A DNA stretch of 64,000 bases from Sphingomonas sp. (GCF_019746665.1 NZ_JAIERS010000007.1:62001-126000); one strand, 5' to 3'. Counted from the first letter of the stretch, positions 10,096 to 20,296 are shown. Numbers and translations are program-made. Notes: a model not told the origin generated them from the sequence alone.

Positions 10096-10703
10096 AGCTC
10101 CACTCCCTGCCCCACGGGCTGGTTGACGTTGCGTACCGCCTCTTCCGGCCGGCGCGCGATCTGGCGGGCGATGTTCTGCGGCTTCACTCCCTGGCGCTTG
10201 CGGTGAGTGAGCACGATCGCGCCGATCATCGCGACCAGCAGCACCAGCCCCGCCGCTTCGAAGATGTACAGATAGCGGGAATAAAGCAGCTCGCCGACCG
10301 CCTCGATATTGGGCTTGCCCTGGGGCGTGGGCGCGATGCGGCGGCCAAGCGCGATCGGCCCGGTCTGCCAGGCACCGACCGCGATGAAAATCTCGATCGC
10401 GAGCGCTGCCGCGAGCGCGAGGCCCGGCCACAGATAGGCGTACACTCCGCGCCGCAGGTGGACGAAGTCGATATCGAGCATCATCACCACGAACAGGAAC
10501 AGCACCGAGACGGCACCCACGTAAACGATCACCAGCAGCATGGCGATGAACTCGGCGCCGACCAGCACCATCAGCCCGGCGGCGTTGAAGAAAGCGAAGA
10601 TCAGCCACAGCACCGAATGCACCGGGTTGCGCGAGGCGATCGTCATCGCGCCGGAAAGCAGCGTGATGCCGGCAAAGAGGTAGAAGGCGAAGACCTGGAT
10701 CAA
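10092..10703 (-). CDS. nuoJ: NADH-quinone oxidoreductase subunit J
   Basis: A membrane-arm subunit of complex I, 203 residues with five hydrophobic helices, including the conserved [19 protein letters not shown] region with its pi-bulge helix. The C-terminus is a polar tail. The start is TTG at 10703, with AGGGG eight bases upstream; no ATG is better placed. A 102-base spacer separates it from nuoI, the longest gap inside the nuo operon, and I see no gene there. Confidence 0.95.
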   Translation of the reverse strand: MIQVFAFYLFAGITLLSGAMTIASRNPVHSVLWLIFAFFNAAGLMVLVGAEFIAMLLVIVYVGAVSVLFLFVVMMLDIDFVHLRRGVYAYLWPGLALAAALAIEIFIAVGAWQTGPIALGRRIAPTPQGKPNIEAVGELLYSRYLYIFEAAGLVLLVAMIGAIVLTHRKRQGVKPQNIARQIARRPEEAVRNVNQPVGQGVEL

Positions 10704-10805
10704 GTTTTAGGCCCCTGTTTCCGGCATCGCCTGGGCCGCATAAGCGCCCGGGCAGCGGCGGCGCGATCGGCCACCGGCGTTCTTTGAATCAATGTTGCGG
10801 CGGCT

Positions 10806-11291
10806 TTAGCGGTAGGGCGCATCGGCGGCAAGATTGGCCGCCAGCACGCTTTCCCAGCGATCGCCGTTATCGAGCAGCTTGGCCTTGTCGTAGATCAGCT
10901 CCTCACGCGTTTCGGTCGAAAATTCGAAATTCGGCCCCTCGACGATCGCATCGACCGGGCAGGCTTCCTGGCAGAAGCCGCAATAGATGCACTTGGTCAT
11001 ATCGATGTCGTAGCGCGTGGTGCGCCGGCTACCGTCAGCGCGCGGCTCGGCCTCGATCGTGATCGCCTGCGCCGGGCAGATCGCCTCGCACAGCTTGCAC
11101 GCGATGCAGCGTTCCTCGCCATTGGGATAGCGGCGCAGCGCGTGTTCGCCGCGGAAGCGCGGGGAGATGGGGTTCTTCTCGAACGGATAGTTGATCGTCG
11201 CCTTGGGCTTGAAGAAATAGCTCAAGGTCAGCGCGTGGGCCTTCAGGAATTCCCAGAGGGTGAAGGCCTTGAGGGTTTGGGCGAAGTTCAT
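10806..11291 (-). CDS. nuoI: NADH-quinone oxidoreductase subunit I
   Basis: The ferredoxin-like subunit that carries clusters N6a and N6b on the path from NADH to quinone. Two complete ligand motifs are present, [12 protein letters not shown] near residues 60-71 and [12 protein letters not shown] near 99-110, giving eight cysteines for two 4Fe-4S clusters. I chose ATG at 11291, giving [10 protein letters not shown], because GGGGA lies nine bases upstream and homologues begin there. An ATG at 11300 overlaps the stop of the small upstream ORF as ATGA and is a possible alternative by translational coupling. Confidence 0.95.
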   Translation of the reverse strand: MNFAQTLKAFTLWEFLKAHALTLSYFFKPKATINYPFEKNPISPRFRGEHALRRYPNGEERCIACKLCEAICPAQAITIEAEPRADGSRRTTRYDIDMTKCIYCGFCQEACPVDAIVEGPNFEFSTETREELIYDKAKLLDNGDRWESVLAANLAADAPYR

Positions 11292-11296
11292 TTGAT

Positions 11297-11671
11297 TCAT
11301 TCCCCAACGCGGCCGGTGCGGACTGAACATGTCGCCGTGTCGTCTCCACTCATAGGTATATGGCCGCCAGAAACCCAATATTCGTTTACCATCGTCGCTT
11401 CGTCGGAATGCGTTTCGTCCAGATTCAGAGTGATTCTTTCCTCTAAAGATCGATTCCTCGAACCCAGCTCAATCTTTTGACCGTGAAATCGACCTGCCCA
11501 GCGGCGCTTGCTCTGGCTTCCATTGGGCCAGATGACAACAACGTCACGCAGGCGATCACGGCTATACTCAAAACTAATGACATATGGCAGCCGGGCTCGT
11601 CCCGGATCAGCCGGGGTGCAGATGAGGGTCATGAACGAGTTGGCGCTCGCCGCAAGCAAGGTCCCAATCAT
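11297..11671 (-). CDS. Unrecognised 124-residue protein inserted between nuoH and nuoI
   Basis: I do not recognise this protein. ATG at 11671 overlaps the nuoH stop as ATGA, and its TGA at 11297-11299 overlaps an in-frame ATG of nuoI as ATGA, so it fits the operon exactly at both ends. The N-terminus [18 protein letters not shown] is hydrophobic but lacks a basic n-region, so export is possible and not certain. The rest is polar with two cysteines. A hand count over 11341-11640 gives about 53% GC, against the high-60s typical of flanking genes. No complex I subunit normally lies here. Confidence 0.7.
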   Translation of the reverse strand: MIGTLLAASANSFMTLICTPADPGRARLPYVISFEYSRDRLRDVVVIWPNGSQSKRRWAGRFHGQKIELGSRNRSLEERITLNLDETHSDEATMVNEYWVSGGHIPMSGDDTATCSVRTGRVGE

Positions 11672-12723
11672 GCGGGCACTCCCACACGCACGAGCATCAG
11701 ATAGCCCGAGACAAGGAACAGGAAGACGAGGCTCAGCGGTAGGAAGACTTTCCATCCCAGCCGCATCAGCTGGTCATAGCGGTAGCGCGGCACCGTCGCC
11801 TTCACCCAGCTGAACAGGAAGAAGAACACCCAGATCTTGGCGAACAGCCAAAGGATGTTGAGCCCCCAGGGCAGATCGAGGAAGGGCAGGTTGAGCGGCG
11901 GCAGCCAGCCGCCCCAGAACAGGATGGCGTTGAGCGCGCACATCAGGATGACGTTGGCGTACTCGCCGAGCCAGAACAGCGCGAAGCTCATCGACGAATA
12001 TTCGGTCTGGAAGCCGGCGACGAGTTCGCTCTCCGCCTCGGTCAGGTCGAACGGGGCGCGCGCGGTCTCGGCCATCGAGCTGATGAAGAACACCACCGCC
12101 ATCGGGAAGAGCAGCGGGTTAAAGCCGAAGCCGTTGAGCAGCCCGAAAATATGCCCCTGCTGTTTGTCGACGATGGTCGAAAGGTTGAAGCTCCCCGCCC
12201 ACAGCACCACCGAAATCAGCACGAAGCCGATCGCGACTTCGTACGACACCATCTGCGCCGATGCCCGCAAGGCGCTGTAGAACGGGTATTTCGAATTGCT
12301 CGACCAGCCGGCGATGATGATGCCGTACACCCCCAGCGACGAGGCGGCGAGCACATAGAGCAGTCCGACGTTGATGTTCGCCAGCACCACCCCTGGCGCG
12401 AACGGGATCACCGCCCACACGATCAGCGCGACCGTAAAGGTGATGATCGGCGCCATCAGGAACAGGCCCTTGTTGGCGCTCGCCGGGATGATCGTTTCCT
12501 GGAGGAACACCTTGATCCCGTCCGCGAAGGACTGGAGCAACCCGAACGGGCCGACGACGTTCGGGCCCTTGCGCAGCGCGATCGCCGCCCAGATCTTGCG
12601 GTCGGCATAAATGATCATCGCGACCGCGAGCATCACCGGGAAGGCGATGACGAGAATGTCGATCAGGGTCCACAGGAACCACGACCAGCCATAGCCGAGA
12701 TAAGCTTCCGTCCAGCGCGTCAC
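11668..12723 (-). CDS. nuoH: NADH-quinone oxidoreductase subunit H
   Basis: The membrane subunit that forms much of the quinone chamber and links the peripheral and membrane arms of complex I. Length is 351 residues with eight or nine helices. Conserved stretches are [40 protein letters not shown] and [18 protein letters not shown], the last two lining the quinone site. The start is GTG at 12723, overlapping the nuoG stop as GTGA. Its own stop overlaps the start of the small inserted ORF. Confidence 0.97.
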   Translation of the reverse strand: MTRWTEAYLGYGWSWFLWTLIDILVIAFPVMLAVAMIIYADRKIWAAIALRKGPNVVGPFGLLQSFADGIKVFLQETIIPASANKGLFLMAPIITFTVALIVWAVIPFAPGVVLANINVGLLYVLAASSLGVYGIIIAGWSSNSKYPFYSALRASAQMVSYEVAIGFVLISVVLWAGSFNLSTIVDKQQGHIFGLLNGFGFNPLLFPMAVVFFISSMAETARAPFDLTEAESELVAGFQTEYSSMSFALFWLGEYANVILMCALNAILFWGGWLPPLNLPFLDLPWGLNILWLFAKIWVFFFLFSWVKATVPRYRYDQLMRLGWKVFLPLSLVFLFLVSGYLMLVRVGVPA

Positions 12724-14723
12724 TCCGCCGCCTCCGCAAAATCTTCGCCGTGGATCAGCTCGGCCGAACAGCGCTGCATCGTCGGGCTAGCGCGGCAAAT
12801 GGCGTTGGTGAGGTAAAAATCGGCGATCGGGTAGCGCTCGATCACCCCGCTCGCCTCGGCGGGCAGCGCGGGCGGGTTCCACTCGAACCGCGCGAGGCCA
12901 AGCTCGCCCAGCGCCGGCACGTCCGCCGTCATCTGCGCCCGCACTTCGTCGAGCGTGTCGAACGGCAGCGTGTGGCCGAGCCGCTGGGAAAGCGCCCGGA
13001 AGATCGTCCAATCCTCGCGCGCGTCGCCGGGGGCAAACACCGCCCGCTCGCCGCGCTGCACGCGCCCTTCCAGATTGACCCAGGTGCCCGATTTCTCGGC
13101 ATAGCTCGCGGCCGGCAGAATGATGTCGGCGGCCGCCGCGCCCTTGTCGCCATGATGGCCGACATAGACCTTCACGCTGCCCGCGAACCTGCTGAAATCG
13201 ACCTCATCGGCGCCGAGGAAGAACACCAGCTTCGGTGCCGCCGCGACGATATCAGCGATCCCACCCGCTTGCGCGTAGCCGAGCATCAGGCCGCCCATCC
13301 GCGCCGCCACCATATGCACCGTGTTGAACCCGTTCCAGCCCTCACGCACCAGATTGAAGCGCTGCGCGAAGGCGAGCGCCGCACCCAATCCGGCCTTCAG
13401 CGCCGCGCCACCGACGATCACCATCGGCCGTTCGGCCTTGCCGAACGCCTCGGTCACCGCGTCGGGCAGGCTCGCCAACACGGCGAGATCATTGCCCAGC
13501 CACTGGACCTTATAGGTGAGATCGACCTCGGGGCCGATCGCGAACACCTTCGCGCCGCGCTTGATCGCCTTGCGCACGCGCGTGTTCACCAGCGGCGCTT
13601 CCCAGCGCAAATTGGTGCCGACCAGCAGGATCGCGTCGGCCTCTTCCGTGCCCGCGATCGTGGTATTGAAATTGAGCGCGCTGATCGAGCTGGCATCATA
13701 ATCCAGCCCGGTCTGTCGCCCTTCCAGCAGCGACGAGCCGAGCGCCTTCAGCAGCGCCTTGGCCGCGAACATCGTCTCGCAATCGACCAGATCGCCCGCC
13801 ACCGCGGCGACCGAGCCGCCCGCCTCGACCGCCGCGATCGCGTCAAACGCCTCGTCCCAGCTGGCCGGCTGGAGCTTGCCGTCCTTCCGCACGAACGGCC
13901 GGTCGAGCCGCTTGCGCACCAGCCCGTCCACGGCGTGGCGCGTCTTGTCGGTCGCCCATTCCTCGTTCACGTCGTCGTTGATGACGGGCAGGCAGCGCAA
14001 CACCTGACGGCCCCGGCTGTCGAGCCGGATATTGGTGCCGACCGCGTCCATCACGTCGATCGTCAGCGTCTTTTTCAGCTCCCAAGGCCGAGCCTCGAAG
14101 GCATAGGGTTTCGAGGTGAGCGCACCCACCGGGCACAGATCGACAATATTGCCCGAAAGCTCGCTGGTTACGGCGTGCTCCAGGTAGCTGGTGATCTGCA
14201 TATTCTCGCCGCGATAGATCGCGCCGATTTCCTCGACACCCGCGACTTCCTCGGCGAAGCGGACGCAGCGGGTGCATTGGATGCAGCGGGTCATCACCGT
14301 TTTCACGATGGGACCCATATATTTCTCGGTCACCGCGCGCTTGTTCTCGGTGTAGCGGCTGGCGCCCCGGCCATAGGCGACCGACTGATCCTGCAGATCG
14401 CACTCGCCGCCCTGGTCGCAGATTGGACAATCGAGCGGGTGGTTGATGAGCAGGAACTCCATCACCCCTTCGCGCGCGTTCTTCACCATCGGCGTGTTGG
14501 TGAAGATTTCCTGATTGTCGGCCGCCGGCAGCGCGCACGAAGCCTGCGGCTTGGGCGGCCCCGGCTTCACCTCGACGAGGCACATGCGGCAATTGCCGGC
14601 AATCGACAGGCGTTCGTGATAGCAGAAGCGAGGAATTTCCTTACCTGCCGCCTCGCACGCCTGCATTACCGTGGCGCCGGCGGGGACCTCGACTTCGATC
14701 CCATCGACTTTGAGCTTAGGCAT
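12720..14723 (-). CDS. nuoG: NADH-quinone oxidoreductase subunit G
   Basis: The large Fe-S subunit of the complex I peripheral arm, 667 residues. The N-terminal ferredoxin domain holds the 2Fe-2S ligands in [15 protein letters not shown] and a downstream SCALP. Next come [18 protein letters not shown] (histidine/cysteine-ligated cluster), [10 protein letters not shown] and [13 protein letters not shown]. The C-terminal two thirds is a molybdopterin-oxidoreductase-like domain without catalytic function in this complex. The start at ATG 14723 has AGAGG about eight bases upstream; that site lies inside the 45-residue ORF that overlaps this start. Confidence 0.97.
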   Translation of the reverse strand: MPKLKVDGIEVEVPAGATVMQACEAAGKEIPRFCYHERLSIAGNCRMCLVEVKPGPPKPQASCALPAADNQEIFTNTPMVKNAREGVMEFLLINHPLDCPICDQGGECDLQDQSVAYGRGASRYTENKRAVTEKYMGPIVKTVMTRCIQCTRCVRFAEEVAGVEEIGAIYRGENMQITSYLEHAVTSELSGNIVDLCPVGALTSKPYAFEARPWELKKTLTIDVMDAVGTNIRLDSRGRQVLRCLPVINDDVNEEWATDKTRHAVDGLVRKRLDRPFVRKDGKLQPASWDEAFDAIAAVEAGGSVAAVAGDLVDCETMFAAKALLKALGSSLLEGRQTGLDYDASSISALNFNTTIAGTEEADAILLVGTNLRWEAPLVNTRVRKAIKRGAKVFAIGPEVDLTYKVQWLGNDLAVLASLPDAVTEAFGKAERPMVIVGGAALKAGLGAALAFAQRFNLVREGWNGFNTVHMVAARMGGLMLGYAQAGGIADIVAAAPKLVFFLGADEVDFSRFAGSVKVYVGHHGDKGAAAADIILPAASYAEKSGTWVNLEGRVQRGERAVFAPGDAREDWTIFRALSQRLGHTLPFDTLDEVRAQMTADVPALGELGLARFEWNPPALPAEASGVIERYPIADFYLTNAICRASPTMQRCSAELIHGEDFAEAAE

Positions 14724-14853
14724 TTTTCTGCCTCTTTTCGTTCAAGACTGCCTCAATGCGCCGCAAAAGCGCGACCTGAAGCAAGATCATCGCAAGCGTG
14801 CCGACAATCGGCAGCAGAAAACCTACCCAGATAACACCAGCACCGAAGGTCAC
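14716..14853 (-). CDS. 45-residue single-pass membrane protein between nuoF and nuoG
   Basis: Read by hand. GTG at 14853 overlaps the nuoF stop as GTGA, and TAA at 14716-14718 lies 8 bases inside nuoG in another frame. The product begins [20 protein letters not shown], has one long hydrophobic helix over about residues 3-30, then a basic/acidic amphipathic end [15 protein letters not shown]. Its base composition is visibly lower in GC than the flanking genes. It carries the ribosome-binding site of nuoG, so it could be a coupling leader, a real small subunit, or both. I know no named family for it. Confidence 0.55.
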   Translation of the reverse strand: MTFGAGVIWVGFLLPIVGTLAMILLQVALLRRIEAVLNEKRQKNA

Positions 14854-16148
14854 TCCGCCGCCTCCGCCATCGGCGCCACGCCCTTACGTTCGGCGATCCG
14901 CCGTTCCACCTCGGGGCGGAAGTGGCGCAAAAGGCCCTGGATCGGCCAGGCGGCCGCATCGCCCAGCGCGCAGATGGTGTGGCCTTCAACCTGCTTGGTC
15001 ACCTGATAGAGTGTGTCGATCTCGCTCACCTCGGCATCGCCGGTGCGCAGCCGCTCCATCACCCGCCACATCCAGCCGGTGCCCTCGCGGCACGGGGTGC
15101 ATTGGCCGCAGCTTTCATGCTTGTAGAAATAGCTCAAGCGGCTGATCGCTCGGACGATATCGGTCGACTTGTCCATCACGATCACGGCGGCGGTGCCGAG
15201 ACCCGAGCCGAGCTTCTTCAACCCGTCGAAATCCATCGGGCAGTCGATGATCTGCTCGGCGGGCACCAATGGCACCGATGAGCCGCCCGGGATCACCGCG
15301 AGCAGATTGTCCCACCCGCCGCGAATGCCGCCGCAATGCTTTTCGATCAGCTCGCGGAAGGGAATGCTCATCGCCTCCTCGACCACGCACGGCTTGTTCA
15401 CATGGCCGCTGATCTGGAACAGCTTGGTGCCCTTGTTATTTTCCGCGCCAAAGCTCGCGAACCATTCCGGCCCGCGCCGCAGGATGGTTGGCGCGACCGC
15501 GATCGATTCGACATTGTTCACGGTCGTCGGGCAGCCATAGAGCCCCGCCCCCGCCGGGAAGGGCGGCTTCAGCCGGGGCTGGCCCTTCTTGCCCTCCAGG
15601 CTTTCGAGCATCGCGGTTTCTTCGCCGCAGATATAGGCACCCGCGCCGCGATGAACGAACACATCGAAATCATAGCCGGAGCCACAGGCATTCTTGCCAA
15701 GGAAGCCCTTGGCATAGGCTTCCGCCACCGCGGCATAGAGCGTTTCCGCCTCGCGAATATATTCGCCGCGAATATAGATATAGGCCGCCCGCGCGCGCAT
15801 CGCGAAGCCCGCGACCAGCGCGCCCTCGATCAGCTTGTGCGGATCGTGGCGGATGATCTCGCGGTCCTTGCAACTGCCAGGCTCGGACTCGTCGGCGTTG
15901 ATGACGAGAAAGTTGGGCCGATCTTCGCGCGGGGTCTTCGGCATGAAGCTCCATTTGGTGCCGGTCGGGAACCCCGCCCCGCCGCGCCCGCGCAGGCCGC
16001 TCGCCTTGATCCGGTCGATGATCGCGTCCTGCCCGATTTCGAGCAGCGCTTTGGTGTTGTCCCAATCGCCGCGCTTCATCGCCGCGTCGATCGTCCAGGG
16101 CTGGAAGCCGTAGACGTTGGTGAAGATACGATCCTTGTCCGCCAGCAT
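14850..16148 (-). CDS. nuoF: NADH-quinone oxidoreductase subunit F
   Basis: The flavoprotein that oxidises NADH and holds FMN and the first 4Fe-4S cluster, 432 residues. Motifs are the NADH/FMN-binding [16 protein letters not shown] near residue 55, [32 protein letters not shown] and the cluster motif [15 protein letters not shown], with the fourth cysteine in [10 protein letters not shown] chose ATG at 16148, giving MLADKDRIF; the frame open upstream is an arginine-rich shadow of nuoE. The C-terminus is Ala/Glu-rich, and its stop overlaps the 45-residue ORF. Confidence 0.97.
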   Translation of the reverse strand: MLADKDRIFTNVYGFQPWTIDAAMKRGDWDNTKALLEIGQDAIIDRIKASGLRGRGGAGFPTGTKWSFMPKTPREDRPNFLVINADESEPGSCKDREIIRHDPHKLIEGALVAGFAMRARAAYIYIRGEYIREAETLYAAVAEAYAKGFLGKNACGSGYDFDVFVHRGAGAYICGEETAMLESLEGKKGQPRLKPPFPAGAGLYGCPTTVNNVESIAVAPTILRRGPEWFASFGAENNKGTKLFQISGHVNKPCVVEEAMSIPFRELIEKHCGGIRGGWDNLLAVIPGGSSVPLVPAEQIIDCPMDFDGLKKLGSGLGTAAVIVMDKSTDIVRAISRLSYFYKHESCGQCTPCREGTGWMWRVMERLRTGDAEVSEIDTLYQVTKQVEGHTICALGDAAAWPIQGLLRHFRPEVERRIAERKGVAPMAEAAE

Positions 16149-16153
16149 GGCCG

Positions 16154-16318
16154 TTAACGCCCCCGCCCCACGGCCCGCTCGATCAGCAGATAGGCGGCGA
16201 CCGCCAGCCCGATCGCGACCGCGAGGATGATGAGGTTGAAAGCGAGCTTCAGCAGCGCGACGAGCACGAAGATCGCGAGCAACGCGACGCCGATGGCGAT
16301 GATGATGTTCACGCCCAT
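16154..16318 (-). CDS. 54-residue hydrophobic membrane protein between nuoE and nuoF
   Basis: Read by hand. ATG at 16318 overlaps the end of nuoE by 10 bases, and TAA at 16154-16156 ends 5 bases before the nuoF start. The product [20 protein letters not shown]... is nearly all hydrophobic: one segment over residues 4-23, a lysine at 24, a second segment over 28-45, then a basic tail ending VGRGR. It could be a two-helix hairpin or one kinked helix. Composition is high in GC, like its neighbours, unlike the other small ORFs here. Probably a lineage-specific membrane protein; function unknown. Confidence 0.6.
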   Translation of the reverse strand: MGVNIIIAIGVALLAIFVLVALLKLAFNLIILAVAIGLAVAAYLLIERAVGRGR

Positions 16319-16977
16319 TCTCCCCGGTAATCGTGGTTCTCACCGACCATTGCCTGCAGCGAGGTCGGCCCGCCCTCGGGGCAGCTCGCCCGCCGCCCGA
16401 TTTGCGAGCCCGCCGGCGGCGTCTCGCCGCGCGCCAGCGCCTGCAGGATCGCGGTGGTGCGATCATAGTCCAGGTCTTCGTAATTGTCGTCGTTGATCTG
16501 CACCATCGGCGCGTTGGCGCACGCCCCCAGGCACTCGACCTCGGTGAGGGTAAACAGCCCGTCGGGCGTGGTCTTGCCCTTGGCGAGGCCGTGATTCTTG
16601 CACGCCTTCATCACCTCGTCCGAGCCGGCGAGCATGCACGGCGTCGTGCCGCAGACCTGCACGTGATAGCGGCCAACCGGCGCCAGATTGAACATGGTGT
16701 AGAAGGTCGCGACCTCGAACACGCGGATATAGGGCAGCCCTAGCTCGCGCGCGACGAACTCGATCACCGGCACAGGCAGCCAGCCCTGGGTTTGAGTCTC
16801 CGCGCCGACCTGGCGCTGGGCGAGATCGAGAAACGGCAGGCTCGCCGATTGCTGGCGCCCCGCTGGATAGCGCGCGAGAATGGCGCGCGCCTTCTCGGCA
16901 TTTTCGGGCGTCCAGGCGAAATCGCCCCAGCGCGCGCGGACTTCGGCTTCGTCGGGGATGTGGGGAGTGTCAGCCAT
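16309..16977 (-). CDS. nuoE: NADH-quinone oxidoreductase subunit E
   Basis: The thioredoxin-like 2Fe-2S subunit (cluster N1a) that sits beside NuoF. Length is 222 residues. The four cluster cysteines are in [10 protein letters not shown] and [11 protein letters not shown], spaced C-x4-C and C-x3-C. The N-terminal helical domain includes [20 protein letters not shown] and [13 protein letters not shown] chose ATG at 16977, which makes a TGATG junction with the cupin gene. The last 40 or so residues form an extension beyond the core, as in other alphaproteobacterial NuoE proteins. Confidence 0.96.
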   Translation of the reverse strand: MADTPHIPDEAEVRARWGDFAWTPENAEKARAILARYPAGRQQSASLPFLDLAQRQVGAETQTQGWLPVPVIEFVARELGLPYIRVFEVATFYTMFNLAPVGRYHVQVCGTTPCMLAGSDEVMKACKNHGLAKGKTTPDGLFTLTEVECLGACANAPMVQINDDNYEDLDYDRTTAILQALARGETPPAGSQIGRRASCPEGGPTSLQAMVGENHDYRGEWA

Positions 16978-17348
16978 CAAATCGTTTCCAGTGACTCGCG
17001 CGTCAGCTCGCTGGGATTGACGCCGGTATTGGGCTCGCCCTCGCGGTCCATGATCAGGATGTGACACTCGCCTTCGGCGAAGGGCCTGTGCTCGGTGCCC
17101 TTGGGGACGACGATCAGCTCGCCGGGCGTGAGCCGGCGGACCCCGTCGCGAAATTCGATGCCAAGCTCGCCCGAGACGACCAGGAACAGTTCATCGGTTT
17201 CGGCATGGGCGTGCCAGGTGAAATCGCCCTGTACCTTGGCCAAGCGGACTTCGTTGCCATTGTAATGCGCGACGATGCGCGGGTTCCAGTGATCGTGGAA
17301 CTGCGCGAGCTTTTCAGAGAGCGCGACGATTCCCGGCGTTGCAGTCAC
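16977..17348 (-). CDS. Cupin domain protein embedded in the nuo operon
   Basis: A 123-residue single-domain cupin. The metal-site motif reads [20 protein letters not shown] near residues 41-60, with two histidines and a glutamate; the second motif [19 protein letters not shown] near 75-93 supplies another histidine. Substrate is unknown, as cupins include isomerases, dioxygenases and sensors. GTG at 17348 overlaps the nuoD stop as GTGA, and its stop overlaps the nuoE ATG by one base, so it is translationally coupled on both sides. It is not a canonical complex I subunit. Confidence 0.88.
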   Translation of the reverse strand: MTATPGIVALSEKLAQFHDHWNPRIVAHYNGNEVRLAKVQGDFTWHAHAETDELFLVVSGELGIEFRDGVRRLTPGELIVVPKGTEHRPFAEGECHILIMDREGEPNTGVNPSELTRESLETI

Positions 17349-18580
17349 CGGTCACACTCCCCGAACACGATGTCGAGCGCGCCCAGAATAGCCGTCGTGT
17401 CCGCCAGCATATGCCCACGCGACATGAAATCCATCGCCTGCAAGTGCGAGAAAGCCGTCGGCCTAATCTTGCAGCGATAGGGCTTATTCGATCCATCGCT
17501 CACCAGGTACACGCCGAACTCGCCCTTGGGGCTTTCGGTCGCGACATAGACTTCGCCGGCGGGGACGTGGAAGCCCTCGGTATAGAGCTTGAAGTGATGG
17601 ATCAGCGCTTCCATCGACTGCTTCATCTCGCCACGCTTGGGCGGCACCACCTTGCGATCGAGGCTGGCGACCGGCCCCTCGGGCAGGTTCGCGAGGCACT
17701 GCTTGATGATCCGCGCCGACTGGCGGACCTCCTCGACGCGGACCATGAAGCGATCATAGCAATCGCCGCGCGTGCCCACCGGCACGTCGAACTCCATCGC
17801 GGCATAAGCGTCATAGGGCTGCGACTTGCGCAAATCCCAGGGGATGCCCGCGCCGCGGATCATCGGCCCCGAAAAGCCCCATTTGATCGCATCCTCGCGG
17901 CTCACCACCGCGATATCGACATTGCGCTGCTTGAAGATGCGGTTGTCGGCGACCAGGCTGATCGCGTCCTCGAACAGCTTGGGCAGGCGCGTGTCGAGCC
18001 AGTCACCAATGTCGCTCAGCACCTTGAGCGGCACATCCTGATGCACGCCGCCCGGGCGGAACCAGGCCGAGTGCATCCGCGCGCCCGAAATCCGCTCGAA
18101 GAAGTTAAGGCAGTCCTCGCGCAGCTCGAACAGCCACAGGTTCGGCGTCATCGCGCCGACGTCCATCACATGGCTGCCCAGGTTCAGCATGTGGTTGCTG
18201 ATCCGCGTCAGCTCGGCGAACAGCACCCGCAAATACTGCGCGCGCGCCGGCACTTCCAGATCGAGCAGCTTCTCGACCGCGAGCACATAGCTATGCTCCA
18301 TGCAGAGCGGCGAGCAATAATCGAGGCGATCGAAATAGGGCAAAGCCTGAAGATAGGTCTTGTACTCGATCAGCTTTTCGGTGCCGCGATGAAGCAGGCC
18401 GACATGCGGATCGAGCCGCTCGACGATCTCGCCGTCCAGCTCCATCACCAGCCGCAGCACGCCGTGCGCCGCCGGGTGCTGAGGGCCGAAATTGATCGTG
18501 TAATTCTGGATCGCGACCTCGCCCGTTTCGGGGTCGATCTCGACATTGTGCCGCAGCTGGTGTTCGCGCAAATCGGTCAC
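17345..18580 (-). CDS. nuoD: NADH-quinone oxidoreductase subunit D
   Basis: The 49-kDa-type subunit, which forms the quinone-binding cavity with NuoB and NuoH. Length is 411 residues. Conserved stretches are [20 protein letters not shown] near residue 30, [36 protein letters not shown] and the C-terminal [20 protein letters not shown]. It is separate from nuoC, not fused. The start is GTG at 18580, overlapping the nuoC stop as GTGA. Confidence 0.97.
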   Translation of the reverse strand: MTDLREHQLRHNVEIDPETGEVAIQNYTINFGPQHPAAHGVLRLVMELDGEIVERLDPHVGLLHRGTEKLIEYKTYLQALPYFDRLDYCSPLCMEHSYVLAVEKLLDLEVPARAQYLRVLFAELTRISNHMLNLGSHVMDVGAMTPNLWLFELREDCLNFFERISGARMHSAWFRPGGVHQDVPLKVLSDIGDWLDTRLPKLFEDAISLVADNRIFKQRNVDIAVVSREDAIKWGFSGPMIRGAGIPWDLRKSQPYDAYAAMEFDVPVGTRGDCYDRFMVRVEEVRQSARIIKQCLANLPEGPVASLDRKVVPPKRGEMKQSMEALIHHFKLYTEGFHVPAGEVYVATESPKGEFGVYLVSDGSNKPYRCKIRPTAFSHLQAMDFMSRGHMLADTTAILGALDIVFGECDR

Positions 18581-19395
18581 TGGTTCTGCCCCTTGGACGG
18601 AACGACATCGGGATTGACGGGCGTGGGGCCGGCATGGGGATGCGGCTTGCCCGCGCCGCTCTGGGCGGTGCTTTCGGTGGTCTTCACCTCGGTCGGCGCG
18701 TCCTTGGGCGTCTGCGCGGCGTCGGCCTTGGTGACTTCATCTGCCTTTAGCGGGGTCGGTGCCCCCTTGGCCTCGGGCAGCTTGGCCTTTTCATCGCCCG
18801 GCAGCACATATTCGGCGCCTTCCCAGGGCGACGTGAAGTCGAAGGTGCGGAAATCCTGGGCGAGCTTCACCGGCTCATACACGACGCGCTTGGCTTCTTC
18901 CGAATAGCGCATCTCGACATAGCCGGTCAGCGGGAAGTCCTTGCGGAGCGGATGGCCGCGAAAGCCGTAATCGGTCAAAATACGGCGCAGATCGGTGTTG
19001 CCCGTGAACAGCACGCCGTACAAGTCATACACCTCGCGCTCGAGCCAGCCGGCGACCGGCCAGATGCCGGTTACCGAAGGCACAGGCTTTACCTCGTCGG
19101 TCATCACCCGCACCCGCAGGCGGTGGTTCCGAGTAAGCGAGAGCAGGTGATAGCAGACGTCGAACCGATCTTCGCGCTGCGGATAATCGGCGCCGGCGAT
19201 CTCCATCAGCTGCTGATATTCCAGGCCGGGAGTATCGCGCAGCAGCGTCATCGCTTCGACCAGCCGCTCCCGGTCGATGTTCAGCGATACCTCACCCACC
19301 GCGTCGACCGCGTCGAGCAGCAGACCGCCGAGCGCGGCGCGCGCGGTGTCGATCACGCCTTCGTTGCTTGTGTAAGCGGGAGCAGGCGCCCTCAC
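18577..19395 (-). CDS. nuoC: NADH-quinone oxidoreductase subunit C with a long disordered tail
   Basis: The 30-kDa-type subunit of the peripheral arm. The core, about residues 1-200, includes [40 protein letters not shown] and [18 protein letters not shown], all typical. Residues from about 201 to 272 form a Lys/Pro/Ala/Thr-rich low-complexity tail without recognisable fold, making the protein longer than usual. The start is GTG at 19395, overlapping the nuoB stop as GTGA. No cysteines for Fe-S binding are expected in this subunit. Confidence 0.95.
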   Translation of the reverse strand: MRAPAPAYTSNEGVIDTARAALGGLLLDAVDAVGEVSLNIDRERLVEAMTLLRDTPGLEYQQLMEIAGADYPQREDRFDVCYHLLSLTRNHRLRVRVMTDEVKPVPSVTGIWPVAGWLEREVYDLYGVLFTGNTDLRRILTDYGFRGHPLRKDFPLTGYVEMRYSEEAKRVVYEPVKLAQDFRTFDFTSPWEGAEYVLPGDEKAKLPEAKGAPTPLKADEVTKADAAQTPKDAPTEVKTTESTAQSGAGKPHPHAGPTPVNPDVVPSKGQNQ

Positions 19396-19931
19396 CGGTC
19401 CAGACTCCCCACCCGGCGGATTTTCCGCTGCAACTGCATCACGCCATAAAGCAAAGCCTCGGCGGTCGGGGGGCAGCCCGGGACGTAGATGTCGACCGGC
19501 ACGATACGGTCGCAGCCGCGCACGACGCTGTAGCTATAGTGGTAATAGCCGCCGCCATTGGCGCACGACCCCATTGAAATAACATATTTCGGGTCCGACA
19601 TCTGGTCGTACACCCGCCGCAGCGCCGGCGCCATCTTGTTGCAGAGCGTGCCCGCGACGATCATCACGTCCGACTGGCGCGGGCTCGCGCGCGGCGCGAC
19701 GCCGAAGCGCTCCAGATCGTAGCGCGGCATGTTGACGTGGATCATCTCCACCGCGCAGCACGCGAGGCCAAAGGTCATCCACCAGAGCGAGCCGGTGCGC
19801 GCCCATTGGAACAGTTCCTCGGCGCTGGTGACGACGAACCCCTTGTCGGTCAGCTCGTCATTGAGCCCGGTGAAAAAAGACTGGTCGGGCAGCGTCCCGT
19901 CGGCGGGGACGCGCGAAAGCTCTACTCCCAA
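19392..19931 (-). CDS. nuoB: NADH-quinone oxidoreductase subunit B
   Basis: Carries cluster N2, the last Fe-S centre before quinone. Ligand cysteines are seen in [10 protein letters not shown] (adjacent pair), [10 protein letters not shown] and [16 protein letters not shown] chose TTG at 19931, giving MGVELSRV and 179 residues. There is no in-frame ATG or GTG before the conserved core, and the start overlaps the nuoA end by 10 bases. The much longer open frame upstream is a shadow of nuoA. Confidence 0.94.
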   Translation of the reverse strand: MGVELSRVPADGTLPDQSFFTGLNDELTDKGFVVTSAEELFQWARTGSLWWMTFGLACCAVEMIHVNMPRYDLERFGVAPRASPRQSDVMIVAGTLCNKMAPALRRVYDQMSDPKYVISMGSCANGGGYYHYSYSVVRGCDRIVPVDIYVPGCPPTAEALLYGVMQLQRKIRRVGSLDR

Positions 19932-20296
19932 TCCAGGGCTCCCTTCTTCCAGGCATAGGCCAGGCCCAGCGCGAGTTCGGCGATGAAGATCATCATCGCG
20001 AACCACGCGGTCCAGCCAAGCGTGAAGACCGATACCGCCCAGGGGTAGATGAAGGCGGCCTCCAGGTCGAAAATGATGAACAGGATGGCGATCAGGTAGA
20101 AGCGCACGTCGAACTGGCTGCGGCTGTCCTCGAAGGCGGGGAAGCCGCACTCATATTCGGCGAGCTTTTCAGGCGTCGGGTTGTGCGTGCCCGTGACGCG
20201 CGAAACGAGCATCGGCAGGAACACGAACGCGCCCGACAGCACCAGCGCGACGGCCAGGAAAAGCAGGATCGGCAGATATTGCGACAGGTCGACCAA
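19922..20296 (-). CDS. nuoA: NADH-quinone oxidoreductase subunit A
   Basis: A membrane subunit at the joint of the two arms, 124 residues with three hydrophobic helices. Conserved are [19 protein letters not shown], the quinone-site loop with its cysteine, and [21 protein letters not shown] chose TTG at 20296, giving [11 protein letters not shown] as in homologues; the ribosome-binding site is weak, with GGA about 9 bases upstream. It is the first gene of the operon, facing away from the GNAT gene. Confidence 0.93.
   Translation of the reverse strand: MVDLSQYLPILLFLAVALVLSGAFVFLPMLVSRVTGTHNPTPEKLAEYECGFPAFEDSRSQFDVRFYLIAILFIIFDLEAAFIYPWAVSVFTLGWTAWFAMMIFIAELALGLAYAWKKGALDWE

Noticed and set aside
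12750..14834. A 694-codon open frame antisense to nuoG
   Set aside because: Shadow of a well-identified complex I gene; composition is typical of antisense translation.
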